64,000 nucleotides of DNA from Prostheceraeus crozeri. Lineage: Eukaryota; Platyhelminthes; Polycladida; Euryleptidae. This document shows, piece after piece, positions 46,784-58,974 of the stretch. The DNA is taken from positions 372,001 to 436,000 of the forward strand of contig CAJQUW010007039.1 of the NCBI GenBank assembly GCA_907163375.1, given 5' to 3'. The first letter of the stretch is position 1; each line of letters begins with the position of its first letter. A program made the position numbers and the translations under genes. The notes beneath the pieces were generated by a model. It saw nothing but the letters and a program-made list of their open reading frames with translations. It had not been told where the DNA came from and did no database searches.

Positions 46784-47625
46784 TTAACGTCCTTTACTCC
46801 ATCTCCGTTGGGTTGGACGATGATTCTTCATGGAATGCCTCCAGGTGTTCAGATCGAGGGTTTCGGCTTCTTTGAGGCCCAATTGCCGACAGTCTGCGGA
46901 CACTGCTTCTTTCCAGGTCTTTTTTGGGCGGTCTCGTGTTGGTTCGCTGATCTTTATTTTCCATACTTTCTTCACCCAATCGCTAGGTACTATCTTTCCG
47001 CCGCATCATCGCAATCTGCGCACCCTCATGTCCCCATCGACCGACAACAGGCTCAGGCACGCCAGAAGGTCTTCGCAGGCCACTCTATCTTCGAGAGACA
47101 CTCCACACATTCATCTGATCATCCTTCTGTCTGCTACCTCCATTCTCCTCTTTTCTACAGATGTCAGAACCCATGTCTCTCTTCCGTAAGTCATGCAGGC
47201 TCTGACGCATGAGTCGTAAATCTTGCCCTTCATCCAGTATGGAGTAGAACAACTGGTCAGGGTAGGCGATATCTCTCGGAATTTCGCCCCCCCCCCCCCA
47301 GCCACTCAATTCGCGCAGTCACAGCTGCCTCCGTTCCACCAACGGAATCCAACATGTCTCCCAAGTATCAGAAACGTGTAACAGTGTTGCACCTGAGCAT
47401 CTCCTGCCCTCTTCACTTGTTAATAATTGCGCCAATTCTTTCCTTCTTGCCAAATGATCTTGCGGGCATTCTCCTTTGCCTTTGCATATTCTTCTTTAAT
47501 CACTTTTCGTCTTGAGTTCTCTTCCATATGGCGAATCGCATTCTTTTCTTCCACTGCTGCGTCTACTTCTTCGCACCACCATGTGTCAGCATGTAACTTG
47601 GTGCACACTTCGTCTTGCCGCTAAG
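46784..47625 (-). mobile_element. LINE remnant: linker and C-terminal tail of polymerase protein
   Basis: Minus-strand 47608-47420 reads ADTWWCEEVDAAVEEKNAIR and KEEYAKAKENARKII, the Trp-rich helix between endonuclease and polymerase in many RTE-like LINEs. 47310-47110 reads KGKIYDSCVRACMTYGRETW and then RRMIR, and 46975-46784 reads DRPKKTWKEAVSADCRQLGL, the usual C-terminal tail. The polymerase domain between linker and tail is missing, so the copy is internally deleted as well as frameshifted. A run of 14 C lies at about 47288-47301. Confidence 0.8.
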
Positions 47626-47757
47626 TGAAATAGGAAATGTAAGTCTAGCTCTAGATTATGTATTCAACAACTCAAATATTCTATTCTTCATTTTTATCGC
47701 ATTAATGTGAATTAATCTGTAAACGAAATTAAAATCTTTTTCAAATCAATCGTATAG

Positions 47758-47958
47758 GTGGCGCTATCAAAGTGCCGATTACGAGTCAGCTGCTCAAAGT
47801 TGAGAAGAACGTTAGAGCACATGCAAAAAGCGAGCGGTGAATTTCGACGAGATCAGCAAACGTCTTCTATCGAACGACAAAGCTTGGAAAAAGAAAGGAA
47901 AGAAATATTAAATGGAATTGAAGTTGCTGATCTTCAGACAGAAGAAGGAAACTCTTGA
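47758..47958 (+). other. 66-aa open frame, Lys/Glu-rich
   Basis: The frame ends with SSIERQSLEKERKEILNGIE, a coiled-coil-like sequence, and is preceded by TATAG, an acceptor-like end. It might be a host exon or chance. It sits between two LINE remnants, and I recognise no family. Confidence 0.2.
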
Positions 47959-48099
47959 CGGGAGACTGCTGTCGACAGTAGATATATAAAAAGAGAAGAT
48001 CATGCATGGACAGGAATTGATTCACACGAATTTGAAAAGAAAGAAGGAACTTAAAAGTGGAATTGGATGGTGTAAATCAAAATGACAATGACTTAACTC

Positions 48100-48490
48100 A
48101 CTCTCACTCACTCATCCCTTTTTGCGTCCTTTTCTTCCAGAAGATGCTGGGTTAAACGTTAGCTGCTTGAGTATGGACTTCCATTTCGGTGTATCACGTG
48201 CGTCCGCTTCCTGGGATCCAACACGTTTGAGGTCATCTCCACTTGTTCCCAGGTCTTCTTTTGTCTTCCTGCTCCTGTCTTACCATCTACTTCCATCCAT
48301 AACTTTTCTAATCCACTCTGTCTCATCCCTTCTTACCACGTGGCCAAACCGACGAAGTATTTGCCTTCTCGTGACGTCTGTTCTCAAGACCCATTGCTTT
48401 TCTGATGCTGTCATTCGATTTCCTGTCCGATAGTCTGACACCACACATTCACCTTAGCATTCGCATCTCCTCACGCTCAAGTCTTCTCAT
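48100..48490 (-). mobile_element. Second LINE polymerase tail fragment
   Basis: Read over two frames on the minus strand, it gives the residues of the LINE C-terminal tail: a MRML(R)W-CGVRLSDR-like start near 48460, a central part with WPRG(K)KG, and GRQKKTWEQVEMTSN near 48240. It is a different, more decayed copy than the one at 46.8 kb. Confidence 0.6.
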
Positions 48491-48604
48491 CGGATGAAAG
48501 CAGCGGCCATGACTCGCAACTTATAAAGCATAGCTTTCCGCACACAGGCTCCATATACGCACCCTTGGTTCTCAAAGATGGCTCTTCAGTAGATTCCAAC
48601 TTAC

Positions 48605-48630
48605 GATATATAAATATATATATATAAAAA

Positions 48631-48684
<54 letters not shown>

Positions 48685-48686
48685 TA
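48605..48686. repeat. (TA)n microsatellite
   Basis: An almost pure run of TA dinucleotides covers about 48633-48681, preceded by a shorter interrupted run. The tyrosine/isoleucine frame through it is an artefact. Confidence 0.95.
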
Positions 48687-49405
48687 TTCACTATGTTGCT
48701 TTGTTATTACAGTCAGTTTCTCCACTTCCTCAGATTGACGGAGGCCAATAATACGGAGGAGGGGTTATGCAAAGGCAAATAGTATCATTTTTATGAAAGT
48801 CTGCGCGTACTGTTGAAGAGTACTTCCTTCCTTCATGTTGACAGTTGATTTGTAGCGTCTCACTTGTGTTCTAATTTCATGTGCTAACTTCAAATCATAA
48901 CCCTTTCGTTTGATACTTTATGTACAATTTGTTTGATACACGAAATACAATGTGATTTGATGAAGTGAATCAATGGGATTAGACAAGAAATATTAACAAG
49001 ATTTTCAACCATGGATGGCTTCATATATTCAAATAATGAGCATAAAGCGTCAACTGGTGGAAAATACATGAATGACGCTATGCAGCAAACTTAAGGTATT
49101 CCTTTATTTTTCCGTTATTATTCTTCAGTAATTGCGCTGGGAACCCTGTGTTCAATTTTTTATGTTGCCACTGGAATAATAATCACTACAATTGCATGGT
49201 GGCCCATTCTATCAAACGGCTCACTAAAATGTCCTTATCCGCCCACGCTAATTCTGGCATTCAGATTGTGAAATTATGCAAATTCTACATGCAGGAACCA
49301 TCAGAAAGCAATTTTCTTACTCTAAATATAATGTCGAGCGATTTGTTTTGTATTTTTAATAATCCCGAAGTACCGTGATTTGGATTTGCATGCGGTATTA
49401 CAATC
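48687..49405. other. Unassigned DNA
   Basis: Nothing recognised. The frame at 49148-49378 has no family match. Confidence 0.4.
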
Positions 49406-49624
49406 CTTTAAATTAGTAGGCTTTAATGTGTATGCGAGAGACCCATTTTTTCAAATGGAAATTCATTAGTGATTGAATCGTTGTGTGCGACCATTTGTAG
49501 AGGCTAATAATTAGTAAAAACTTTAAATTAGTAGGCTTTAATGTGTATGCGAGAGACCCATTTTTTCAAATGGAAATTCATTAGTGATTGAATCGTTGTG
49601 TGCGACCATTTGTAGAGGCTAATA
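49406..49624. repeat. Tandem duplication, two identical 104-bp copies
   Basis: 49406-49509 and 49521-49624 appear identical, separated by ATTAGTAAAAA. Identity over 104 bp implies a very recent duplication, or an assembly artefact. Confidence 0.92.
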
Positions 49625-50107
49625 TCCCCAATTCTGCTAACACAGGCTGCTTTTCACATTACACTCGTATCTGCTATTTTTTCAAGAGGCATAAGAAGCT
49701 GCACCAACCATGATACTTTCTTGATGTAGGTCTACATTAACTCTCAAAGACCAGACTTACGTACACACTTTCATGTATCCCTGCAAAACCGAAAACTTAA
49801 AATTTTCTTAGTTTTTCTTATCAAAGGTTTTTGTTTAATTGACTGCCAGTCGCGACTTGCACCGTGTGTAAATTTTGTTGAGTTTGTCTGCTGAGCTGAT
49901 TGCTCAGTGTGGGATAGACCGATTTGGCACATGATTGATGAGTCGATGACATGTGTGAAGTTAGCAGAACCACCTGCATATTTGAACTTGAATTTCTGAA
50001 GCACGACTGCCAATTTGTGGAATATGAGTCCTAATTAACGATCAGGAAGCTGAAATTGATTAGGCCTAAGTGAAGTTTGTAATGAAAAGTCACTTTTTTA
50101 TCCATCT
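49625..50107. other. Unassigned DNA
   Basis: Nothing recognised. Confidence 0.4.
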
Positions 50108-50242
50108 GTAACTCAAAATAAAACTATAAGGGTAAACTATTTACACAGGCAGACGTTTCGTGACTGGCAATGGGGATGTGACAGAGTCACCAAGCGTCTG
50201 CCTATGTAAATAGTTTCACCTCATACTTTTATTTTGAATTAC
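50108..50242. repeat. 135-bp hairpin with CGAAACGTCT core
   Basis: Arms of about 50 bp start GTAACTCAAAATAAAA and include AAACTATTTACAYAGGCAGACG. Inside the loop GTGACTSNGTCAC-like sequences pair again, and the minus strand reads AGTCACGAAACGTCTGCC. The plan resembles the hairpin at 7.6 kb although the sequences differ. Confidence 0.75.
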
Positions 50243-50819
50243 AAGTGGATAACAAACGTGGGAGACTTCATAACAAACAGCTATGACCAATTATGTACTT
50301 ACCGTATGCCACAATCAATTTAAGTGAAGTTGTTTTGAATAGAATTACGCCGTAAAAGAAAATGGGTAATTCCGCTAACCTAAGAACGTATTAAAACAAT
50401 GAAAAAAGCATACATACATGTGTGATCAGCGCAACAAGTTGGATCTGAAAGTGACAATAAAGCTGATTTACTACGCCTATCAGCGAAACTAGGAACTTGT
50501 TTCCGCTAACTTCACAGCGGAACCGTCATCTGTAAACTTAAATTTCTCAAACACGTCTGCTAATTTGTAGATCCCAGATTCATGATCAGGAGGCTGATTG
50601 ATTGCTCGGATCAATTGAGTAATCACACATTGTGTTGTGCGTGTGCTCTTCTGAATCGTGGCATAATACAAAACAAATTCACATCATCTTGAACGGTCTA
50701 TTCATCATGAGATAAAGTAACTGATGGATCATGCTGTCATTCAATTCGAATGTTGAAATTCTGCGGCGGAGATAACTCTCAATGTTCACAAGTTGACCTT
50801 GTGAAATTGAAATATATTT
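50243..50819. other. Unassigned DNA
   Basis: Nothing recognised. The 50489-50671 minus frame partly resembles 49771-50013 at the DNA level (both carry TTGTG...GATTG, CTTAAATTTCT-like stretches around 49980 and 50530), hinting at a further old repeat pair. Confidence 0.3.
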
Positions 50820-52167
50820 CAGGGGTGAGCCGCCATGTTAGTATCTCTGACACATTTTGTCACATCTTGATATTCGAGATTTGTCACATACCGATGGGCG
50901 CAACTGTCACATTTTGTCACATTCTCATTGACATAAAAGTCACCTTTTGTCACATGTTGATGAAAACCCAATGGCCAATTTTGACATATGCCGGTGCGCA
51001 GAAGATTGGCAGTTATCAATATTTTGCAATAAAGTATGATTTTTTTCAGTAGAGAATTTGACGTAATATTCACAATATATATCAAACGGGGTTGCAAGTT
51101 ACAACTTGTAACGGGACAACATCGTAAAATCGTTAATTTATTAATTATTACTAATTATCATTATTTGTATAGTTCCACATGGGTGATCTCCGTGACACAG
51201 TAGCTAAGTGCTTGGTCTAGAGGTCGATCCCCAAAAGTGTCATTTGGCAGTAGTGAGGAAAGGCATTCGGACTAAATGATCACAAGTTTCCAGATTAAAG
51301 TCTGCCTTACGTCAGCACCGTCCTACCCTTCAATATGGGGGGGGGGGTAGCGACGCTAAACCAGCATTTCATTCCCATGGAGAATTGCCATTGAAGGTGT
51401 ACAACATTTTCCGCGTGATCTGGTGTAATAACGAAACATAACATGGGCAAAACCGGGACACATTTAACTTTGTTTAAAGTGAAAAGATTGCACTCAAACC
51501 TTGCAGTCTTTACAATTGATTCTTTATAGTCTCGAATTTGTGTATGATTCATTACTTATGGCAAATATGATTGCATAATAAACAACGTGAATTCACAGAC
51601 CATATCATTTCACACAGAAGAGGAAAACTTCGTTTTCGGTGAATAAATGCCACTCAGTTTTATAGCGATGACTGCTACTTTTGTTCTGTATTCAGATCAG
51701 TGGCAAATATAAATACATACGCGTGCATTATAGGAAGTATACATTCACAGTGACTCCTACGATCTGGACATGACAATCAAGAAACATATGGCCACATACA
51801 ATGAATGTTACAATTGGGCTATCACATAGCATCTCAAAGTCAACTTTAAAAAGTAGGCCAAATAACACCACGACTTGACTGGCAAGTGCAAGTGGCTATT
51901 TGGAGCAATAAAGGGGGAATATCAATCTTGCACATCCCTAATACAAATCATCATCAAAGAATGTAGGAACATTAGAATATAGACCTTTATTTCATTTAAA
52001 CGAAGTTAATGCTCCTCTATGACTTTGTTTATAATTAGTCAGAATATTTTCCCGTGAATTTGTCACATTTTGTCAGAGACAGCGGAAAACACACATTTTG
52101 TCACATTTTATTTTGAGATGAAAATTTCACATATTGTCACGTTTTGTCACATCGGCCCATCTCTGAT
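50820..52167. mobile_element. Possible hAT-like element with TTTTGTCACAT subterminal repeats
   Basis: One end reads CAGGGGTGAGCCG and the other, inverted, CAGAGATGGGCCG. Just inside each end lie several copies of TTTGTCACAT (four or more at 50850-50965, four at 52060-52150). Repeated short motifs near both termini are typical of hAT transposase binding regions. The flanks are AT-rich and similar (ATATATTT and ATATTTGC) but not a clean duplication, and no transposase is present. Confidence 0.5.
51186..51345 (+). repeat. tRNA-derived SINE-like remnant
   Basis: GTGACACAGTAGCTAAGTGC followed by TTGGTCTAGAGGTCGATCCC recalls the A- and B-box spacing of a tRNA-derived SINE head. The following CATTTGGCAGTAGTGAGG and AAAGGCATTC resemble the conserved central region of animal SINEs. 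It ends near a run of 11 G at 51338-51348. It is degraded, with no clear tail. Confidence 0.4.
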
Positions 52168-53452
52168 ATTTGCGCAAAATATTATCTGCACATTGAGGTT
52201 CCATATGGCACAGATGTTGGAAATCGGTTTGCATTTTTTGATGCGATCTATGGTCACGCATGATTGTACAGATGTTGCCGGTGCATGCATTTGTTTATTG
52301 TTTGGTTTAAAATTCATCAATAACGAAGAAAATTTTGTTCGAATACCAAAAGTGGGTTAGGATTTATGTTGATAGTTTCTCATAACTAGTCCTGAAAATC
52401 GAATTTCTAAGGTGATGAAAGAGATCCCCCGCATGCACGAGTTGCGTTGACTGTCCAGTAAATGCAAATGAACCAAATGTGAGAGGCTACATTTCATGCG
52501 CTATTTTTGCTTTTGAAATTCGCATTTTTTCAAAATCAAACAACTTTTGATCTTGCTTTCTACACAATGGGACTTCATTGGGTAGAGTTTGTGTGATAGA
52601 CGAGCGTCGGTCATCTAATGGTTGATAGACTACCTTAAATTTCCCTCTGGCCATTCCTTTTTCGACTTAGATTTTCCCTACTTTTCGGAATTAATTAAAT
52701 AAACCGTTCTTCATTGGTGCCGAGTTATGGATGAATACTCAATTTGTGCAACGGCGTTTTCTCTTTCACGATCCAAGCTTTGTTGGAGAATTTCAACAAT
52801 TTGTTCTATCTGGGCAGAGTGAGATACTTGACTTGATCACTAGGTGTTCGACGTTTTCTTTTCACCGCTCCTCCATTTGGGTATGAATTTCTTCAGTTTA
52901 CTCCAGCTGAGTAGAGTGAGACTTTTTGAAGGGACACTAAATATATTGTGCTTTCTTTTACTCACACTGCGAGAATTCCTCTCGTTTATTGTATCTAGAC
53001 TGGGCAGACTTGTATCGATCGCTCAGTAGGCCAATCTCACATTTAAGTAGGTATTTTTCAAGGAAATCTCTCGCAATTGAAGTAATGATGAACTTATCTT
53101 CTGAAGTAATGCGATATCAAGTCATTACCTGCCTTTGATTCTCAACAAGGTGAAGATAGTTGATGGACTTCAGTCATTGAACTTCAGTCAAGAAACTCAG
53201 TGGCAAGGGAGAACAGAAATATGAAGATAGCAGATCTCCTAATGGGCAGAAGAAATCAGACTAAAAAAGGAGGCAGAAAGGGGTGCAAGACTTGTTCATC
53301 AGCGTGTACTGAAAAGGAAACTCAGAACTGAGAGAAAGATGGATTTGGTTAAACGCCGCAGGCGGAACACGAATTCCTAAGAGAATGGCACATTCTCTGC
53401 TCGTTATTTCAAACACCTACAAATTATTGTTCCACTTTGATTATGAACTTAA
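52168..53452. other. Mostly unassigned DNA
   Basis: It contains dispersed repeat copy C (52585-52745). Nothing else is recognised. Confidence 0.4.
52585..52745 (-). repeat. Dispersed repeat copy C
   Basis: This is an inverted relative of 40575-40680: CAACCATTAGATGACCGACG on the minus strand, with the flanking CTCGGCACCAATGAAGAACG also shared. Confidence 0.6.
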
Positions 53453-53652
53453 GCAATTCTAGGGGAAACAGATCGCTTTAATATGCGTTATCCTATATGT
53501 ATTCTTCACACGATTTTCCCTGTCGAAGCAACAGGTGCCGGTACTTCGAGGCTAACAAGGGGCAATTCTAGGGGAAACAGATCGCTTTAATATGCGTTAT
53601 CCTATATGTACTCTTCAAACGATTTTCCCTGTCGAAGCAACAGGTGCCGGTA
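53453..53652. repeat. Tandem duplication, two 91-bp copies
   Basis: 53453-53543 and 53562-53652 match except for two bases. They are separated by ACTTCGAGGCTAACAAGG-like spacer sequence. Confidence 0.9.
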
Positions 53653-54549
53653 ACAAGTCATCAATGCTCATATAATTGATCCATAGTAACGAGGGCAATT
53701 TTTTTTAAGGCGTCATATTTTTAAGGTATTATTGTCATTTTCTGTCTGATCATTTTTCGTCATTTTTCTGTAGTTTTAGACTGCTACAGTTGGCGGGAAG
53801 AGGGGATGGAAAATGACCGATGCTTGCAGAATGACGCAATTTTGGCCTCAGCAGCGTGATGCAGTCTGAGGACAGTTCCAATGCATGCAGTGCCTACACA
53901 TGTGAATGTTGCCATGATTGGCTCGTTTGTCGTGAGCCTGTCCTTTTCAGCCAACCGCTGCTTTAGTAGAGCACTCTTCTCCATGTTGAAGAAGATGCTA
54001 TGCAGAGACATAGCTTTAACATCAAATGTAGCGAATTACATTACTTTTTGGACAACAAGATGTCCTTGGGTATACTAAAAGTTTGAAATGAATCATTTTT
54101 ATGTCGCAAATTGAACTCTTTAACTTCTTGCCTGAAAATGGAAGCAATTTTTGCTATATTTCAAGATTAATTCTTACTAAATTACAATTTAAGATTCTTA
54201 GGTCACATTTTTTCTAGTTTTAGGTCATTAAAAATTGCCCTAATAATAACTAAGGCTCGGATTTTATGTTCTCAAAAACCGAACTATGTCGTATTTTATG
54301 TGACGAAGAAGCGGATAATATGTGATAAGTTTCAGTCTCCAACCCGTTAGAAACATGAATATCTCAATTTTTCTAAGTTTTTTGTAACGCCTCGACAGAA
54401 CTGGCACTTCAATCACCAAAACGAATTTATAGCAACACATACAAACAATTCAAAATTTTGATGGAACGACTTCCTGCGCAGTCTTGGCATCCTGTCGATA
54501 GTAGGCTATATCCACAACTCAACCAAGAAGAAATTTCAGCGATTTTATA
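53653..54549. other. Unassigned DNA
   Basis: Nothing recognised. Confidence 0.4.
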
Positions 54550-54960
54550 CTTAGATTTCAGTTTCAGATAATTTTTCAATTATATGGATTTTTGCGACTC
54601 TGGGTACGAAAGTTTCAACAGAAAAATGGGTAAAATTCCGAAAAATTTCAAATTATGTGGAAAACAAAACTCCGAGCCCAGATTAGAAATTGCATGTACA
54701 ATGTACATGTTAATGAACAGCGAACTGCTTCTCTTCTATATGCATCTGAAATGTTTTCACTGATGTGCATGTATAGAAACTTCCGCATTATTGTTAACTA
54801 AATGTTAAGAAATTGAAAATCGCATTTGAATTTTATATTTGTCAATTGAAGAGCTCGTACTTAAGAAAAATTGTTCAGCAAAATTAAATCATAAAATATC
54901 GATGAGTATAATTATATAAGTAGCATGAAAAAGTGGGTATTTGAGATTTTCCGCGGATTG
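54550..54960 (-). repeat. Dispersed repeat, copy 2
   Basis: This is the inverted, diverged copy of 35634-36040. Beyond the copy lies a mariner (55013). Confidence 0.7.
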
Positions 54961-55012
54961 TGAAGACAAATGTTCTACTCCCTGTATATTTCATATCTTT
55001 AAATAATGAATA

Positions 55013-56356
55013 TACGTGGTGCAGTTAAAAATCACCCGGACTCGCAAAGAAATATCAGCGGTATGAAAACAATATTTATTTTCCAAAGACTTAAATTCAT
55101 ATAGGTTACAAAAATTCTAAAAATATTATGAGTATTAATTTACTTTTCTACGTAAAATCCGTTCGAATCGACACATTTTCTCCAGCACATGACAAGATCG
55201 TTGAGTGCTTCTTCGAAAAAATCATCATCCAGTTCATTTAAAACTCTCCGTAAGTGCTGCTCTACTTCATAAGGTGAATCAAACGCCTGTTTATGCAGTG
55301 TTTTCTTGAGATGATGAAAAAAGCCAAAAATCTGAAGGCGCTACGTCTGGCGAGTACGGAGGATGTTGGAGGACCTTCAGTTTCAATTGCGAGATGTTTT
55401 CTTGCTCCACTGCAGCTGTGTGAACTGGAGCATTGTCATGCAGCAAGTATTTGTTCCGCAGCTGTGTCCTTCGAAGTTGGGAAAACGCTGTGTCCAAAAG
55501 ATCCGCGTAATACGCACCGCTTATTGTGCGAGAATGTCCAAAATGTTAACATACAGGATTCCGTTACTGCTCAAGAACGTTGAAAGCATGGAACAACGAC
55601 CATGTGAGGATCCGCCTTTCAATTTTCTCGACGCAGCTTCTTCTGGAAAACACCATTCGGAAGACTCGCGCCGGCTCATCGGAACGAAAAGATTCAGAGG
55701 TGTTTCATCTTCTGTCACGATATTTTCAACGAACCGACTTCCAAGCTGATCGAGGAACTCCAAATTCGAACGACACGCGGCCTAACGTCTTTCAGCCATT
55801 TCTGAAGTGATGAGCTTGGGAACAAATCTGGAGCACAGTTTCCTGACATCCAAATTGGAGAGGATATTCGACACTTCCGTGACTCAATCTCAGAATATCG
55901 GCTGCATCATCGATTTTAATATTCCGATTTTCGCGCATTAAAGCAGCGCATTTCTCTACTTTGGCCTCTGGAATTTCGGCTGGGCGACCACTCTTCGACG
56001 TGTCCGTAAAAACACTGTCGTCCTCCTCGAAATTCACGAATCCAGTAGTACACGGGGGTTCTTGACGGACAGTATTCTTTGTAGACTTCTTGCAATTGTT
56101 GCAGAATTTCACTTGGTGCCAATTTTCTCAGGACAAGAAATTTAATAACGCTTCGATACTCTACTTCATCCATCACAACTGATTTTTATTCAACAAATCG
56201 GCACTCTACATGAAACTGTTTCTCTTATACGCATCAAACGGCTGTAGTGAGTTCAACCGATTCGTGACCTAGATGCTCCGGTTACGTCAACCTATAAATT
56301 TGGAATCGATATTTCTTTTCTTCTCAAGTCCGGGTGATTTTTGACTGCACCACGCA
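55013..56356 (-). mobile_element. Mariner DD34D transposon, broken
   Basis: The ends TACGTGGTGCAGTTAAAAAT CACCCGGACT and the inverse TGCGTGGTGCAGTCAAAAATCACCCGGACT are bordered by TA on both sides. The minus-strand transposase is in pieces: MDEVEYRSVIKFLVLRKLAP (first helix-turn-helix, 56173 on), TSKSGRPAEIPEAK, VTEDETPLNLFVPMS with the first catalytic aspartate (about 55700), KYLLHDNAPVHTA, and HPPYSPDVAPSDFWLF with 34 residues between the last two aspartates. Several frameshifts separate the pieces. It is close in sequence and ends to the intact mariner at 62.6 kb, so both belong to one subfamily. Confidence 0.92.
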
Positions 56357-58199
56357 TATCCAAGTAATTAAGTTCATTCACTGTTATTGTTAAATAGGCC
56401 TAGTATACCAAATATTGTTAAAAACTTGCAATCTACAAGTTATTAAAAAAGTTTTTTCGGCTTATAGCACAGTCTCTTCCGTCATCGATAGTATTTTCAT
56501 ACAATATTCGTCTTTATTTTCAGATCATATTCGGAGACGACAAAGCAATTATCCATAAGGTATGTATTTCTTCACTGAATTTAGTTCGCAGTGCCTTTTC
56601 AATCAATTAGTTGATTGATATGAACTGAGATGATTTTAATCTTATTGTAATTCACTTTCCAAATACGACTGTAGTTATCATGCATAATTTGGTTAAACGG
56701 CTCTATGAAAGTGTGATAGAACTATTTGGTGTAGCTATTCAATTCATTAATTTATATCCACTTGAAAATCCCGAAACTTGAAGCTTATTACTGCACTGAT
56801 AAGAGCAGATTTAACTGTAGAGCTGTCGTATTATTCGGTATTTTCATTATCTTTGTTCATCATTTAAACCGTATACAACTCAGTATTCAAATTATAATTA
56901 ATTAAAGTATTATAACTAATGGTTTCTATAATTTTTAGATGATTCTATCGTCTTGATTGAAATGCAATTTTGGGTAATTATATAGGCCAACTTAATTTTT
57001 ATTAGCTCTTACTCTGCAGCTTGTTATCGTAGTCAAGTTCTGTGTTCTTAGAGACATGATCCTAGACGCTTGCATGTATACCAATCTTTCATGAAAGAGA
57101 AGTATACCAATTTTTCTTATAATACGTTTCAACTGGACTATTTCTTCTTTTTGAATCATGTTAACTGATAGAACTATAGCGATTACACAAATCCATCAAT
57201 TTCCTTTCGTGAGTGGTAAGTGCCAATACTAAAAGATGACGATTTTCTGAATTTCGTCACCAGTTTTTGAGATTAAGAAGACATTTTCAGATACAAGTAG
57301 GGGAGAACGGAGTGTTGTGAGCTATCCTTCTGTAAGCCATGATTTCCAACCTGAAAAACAGTTTTTGAGCATATGTGAGCGAAAACATTGTAAATAAGAA
57401 CACATGGTGTTTCTGACTGCGCAATCAGTTTTTTCAATTTTTTAACCCCAAATTAGGTTTTTAAGAAAATTTGAGCGCTCTTTTGCAATTGTCTTCTTCT
57501 CCTGGGCAAGTCACGCTTGAGAACCAATTGCGATTTGGCTGTGGATATATAGTATGGTTAATCATCTTCGAGGAAACAAATCCGGTTCGCTGAAATAAAT
57601 TGCTTACTTTCTAGCAACATCAACAATTGATTTTTTGCAAGCATACTTATGGTGGGGAGTTATGGGCCACCGAATGTGGGTTGTCATGGAACACCCTCCA
57701 ATTCACCGTAATACCTTAAAATTCGTCAGAAAATTTATTTTCCTTCTTTCTACTCAAGCGCTCTAATCAACAGGAAGATGCGTTGCAGTATGTTGTGAAA
57801 GGGCAGCGAAAGTTAAACGATGTAAGCAACAAGAAGCCTAGCAAGTCGAGCCATCAGGTGAAAAGTGATAAGAGCAATAGGCCTAGCTCGTATTCGCAGA
57901 GGGCCGCGCCTACGGTATGCTAGTGCAACCACGCAATTATTTGGATTGCTATCTCAAACTGCAATATTGTCAATCAACAAGTTGTTTCATACTCGTATTA
58001 GTGTTTCTTAAGGTATAATTTCGCTATAACGTACATGGGATACAACGTACTATGGCATATAATACACCTGAAGCCGAGAGGTTCCAGCCTAACTGAAAGG
58101 GGTACCAATTTTCATTCATATAGTGATGTTCAGCCTACTTCCCCGCTTTAGGAACTGGACGTCTGCCGGGTCGGCGTTGGTGGGTGTGGTCACGGGGGC
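56357..58199. other. Unassigned AT-rich DNA
   Basis: No gene or element boundary is recognised. Confidence 0.4.
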
Positions 58200-58710
58200 A
58201 GAAATGAGGACTCCAAAAACACGCTAAATCAGCCCAGAAATGTACAGGTTGAAACCAAAGCCAAATTGTTCCTTGTGATCCCAAGAATCCGAGATCAGCA
58301 ATGACAGTCATTTTTAGTGGTGGGGCCTCTGACACCCCAAAGTCACGCCTGTGACAAACACCCCAAAGTCCGCCCCCCCTAATGTATAGGCTTTCAGCTA
58401 TGCTAGATCAGCTGAGAGGGGTATAGGTTGAAACTATTACCAAATCATTGGTTATGGGTTATGATCCACCTTAACAGGGATGGACAATGATAGACATTTT
58501 CGGTGGTGGGGGAGGGGCTTCAGACAGTCACTCCAAATAGACCCCAAAAGCAAGTCTATAAGCTGTCAGCAAGGTAAGATCACCTGAAAGTGCCGGATGC
58601 AGCTTGAAATAATGCCAGATCACATATGATTGCATAAGTCTCAATTCCCGTGGTGGGGTCAATTCCACTGGGGTCAGATTAACAAACACTTCTACTGCAT
58701 CTTTCAATCA
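58135..58710 (-). repeat. Degenerate tandem repeat, about three units of 150-180 bp, GC-richer
   Basis: Units share AATGAYAGNCATTTT with GGTGGTGGGG, CACCCCAAAGTC-like runs, and a GCTATGCTAGATCAGCTGAG or GCTAAATCAGCCCAGA block followed by AGGTTGAAAC. On the minus strand one unit is open (PPLKMTVIADLGFLGSQGTI, then WLWFQPVHFWADLACF) and the next units show traces of the same residues. The area is clearly richer in G and C than its surroundings. Confidence 0.6.
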
Positions 58711-58974
58711 AAAGATAGATAGCCAACATAGGGCTACATGTAAGCCGTTGCTTTGACATCAAAACAGGAATGTCTTGCTGAGATATATCTATTGATTTCT
58801 CAAAATTAGAAAGCTATAAAAATCTTTCAATGTATGGCTGAATGATGTAAAATCGCGATCAATAACCAATAATAAAAGGTAATTTATATCAAAAATACTC
58901 CAGTTATGTGCCACAACTACCTGCAACGGATACTTTCAATAAAATCGTTAAGACCATAGTTGGGCAGTTCCATT
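58711..58974. other. Unassigned DNA
   Basis: Nothing recognised. Confidence 0.4.

Noticed and set aside
48477-48725. Frame rich in tyrosine and isoleucine
   Set aside because: It is a reading of the (TA)n microsatellite.
49406-53652. CRISPR-like repeats
   Set aside because: The repeats here are two-copy tandem duplications of about 100 bp in eukaryotic DNA, without regular spacers.
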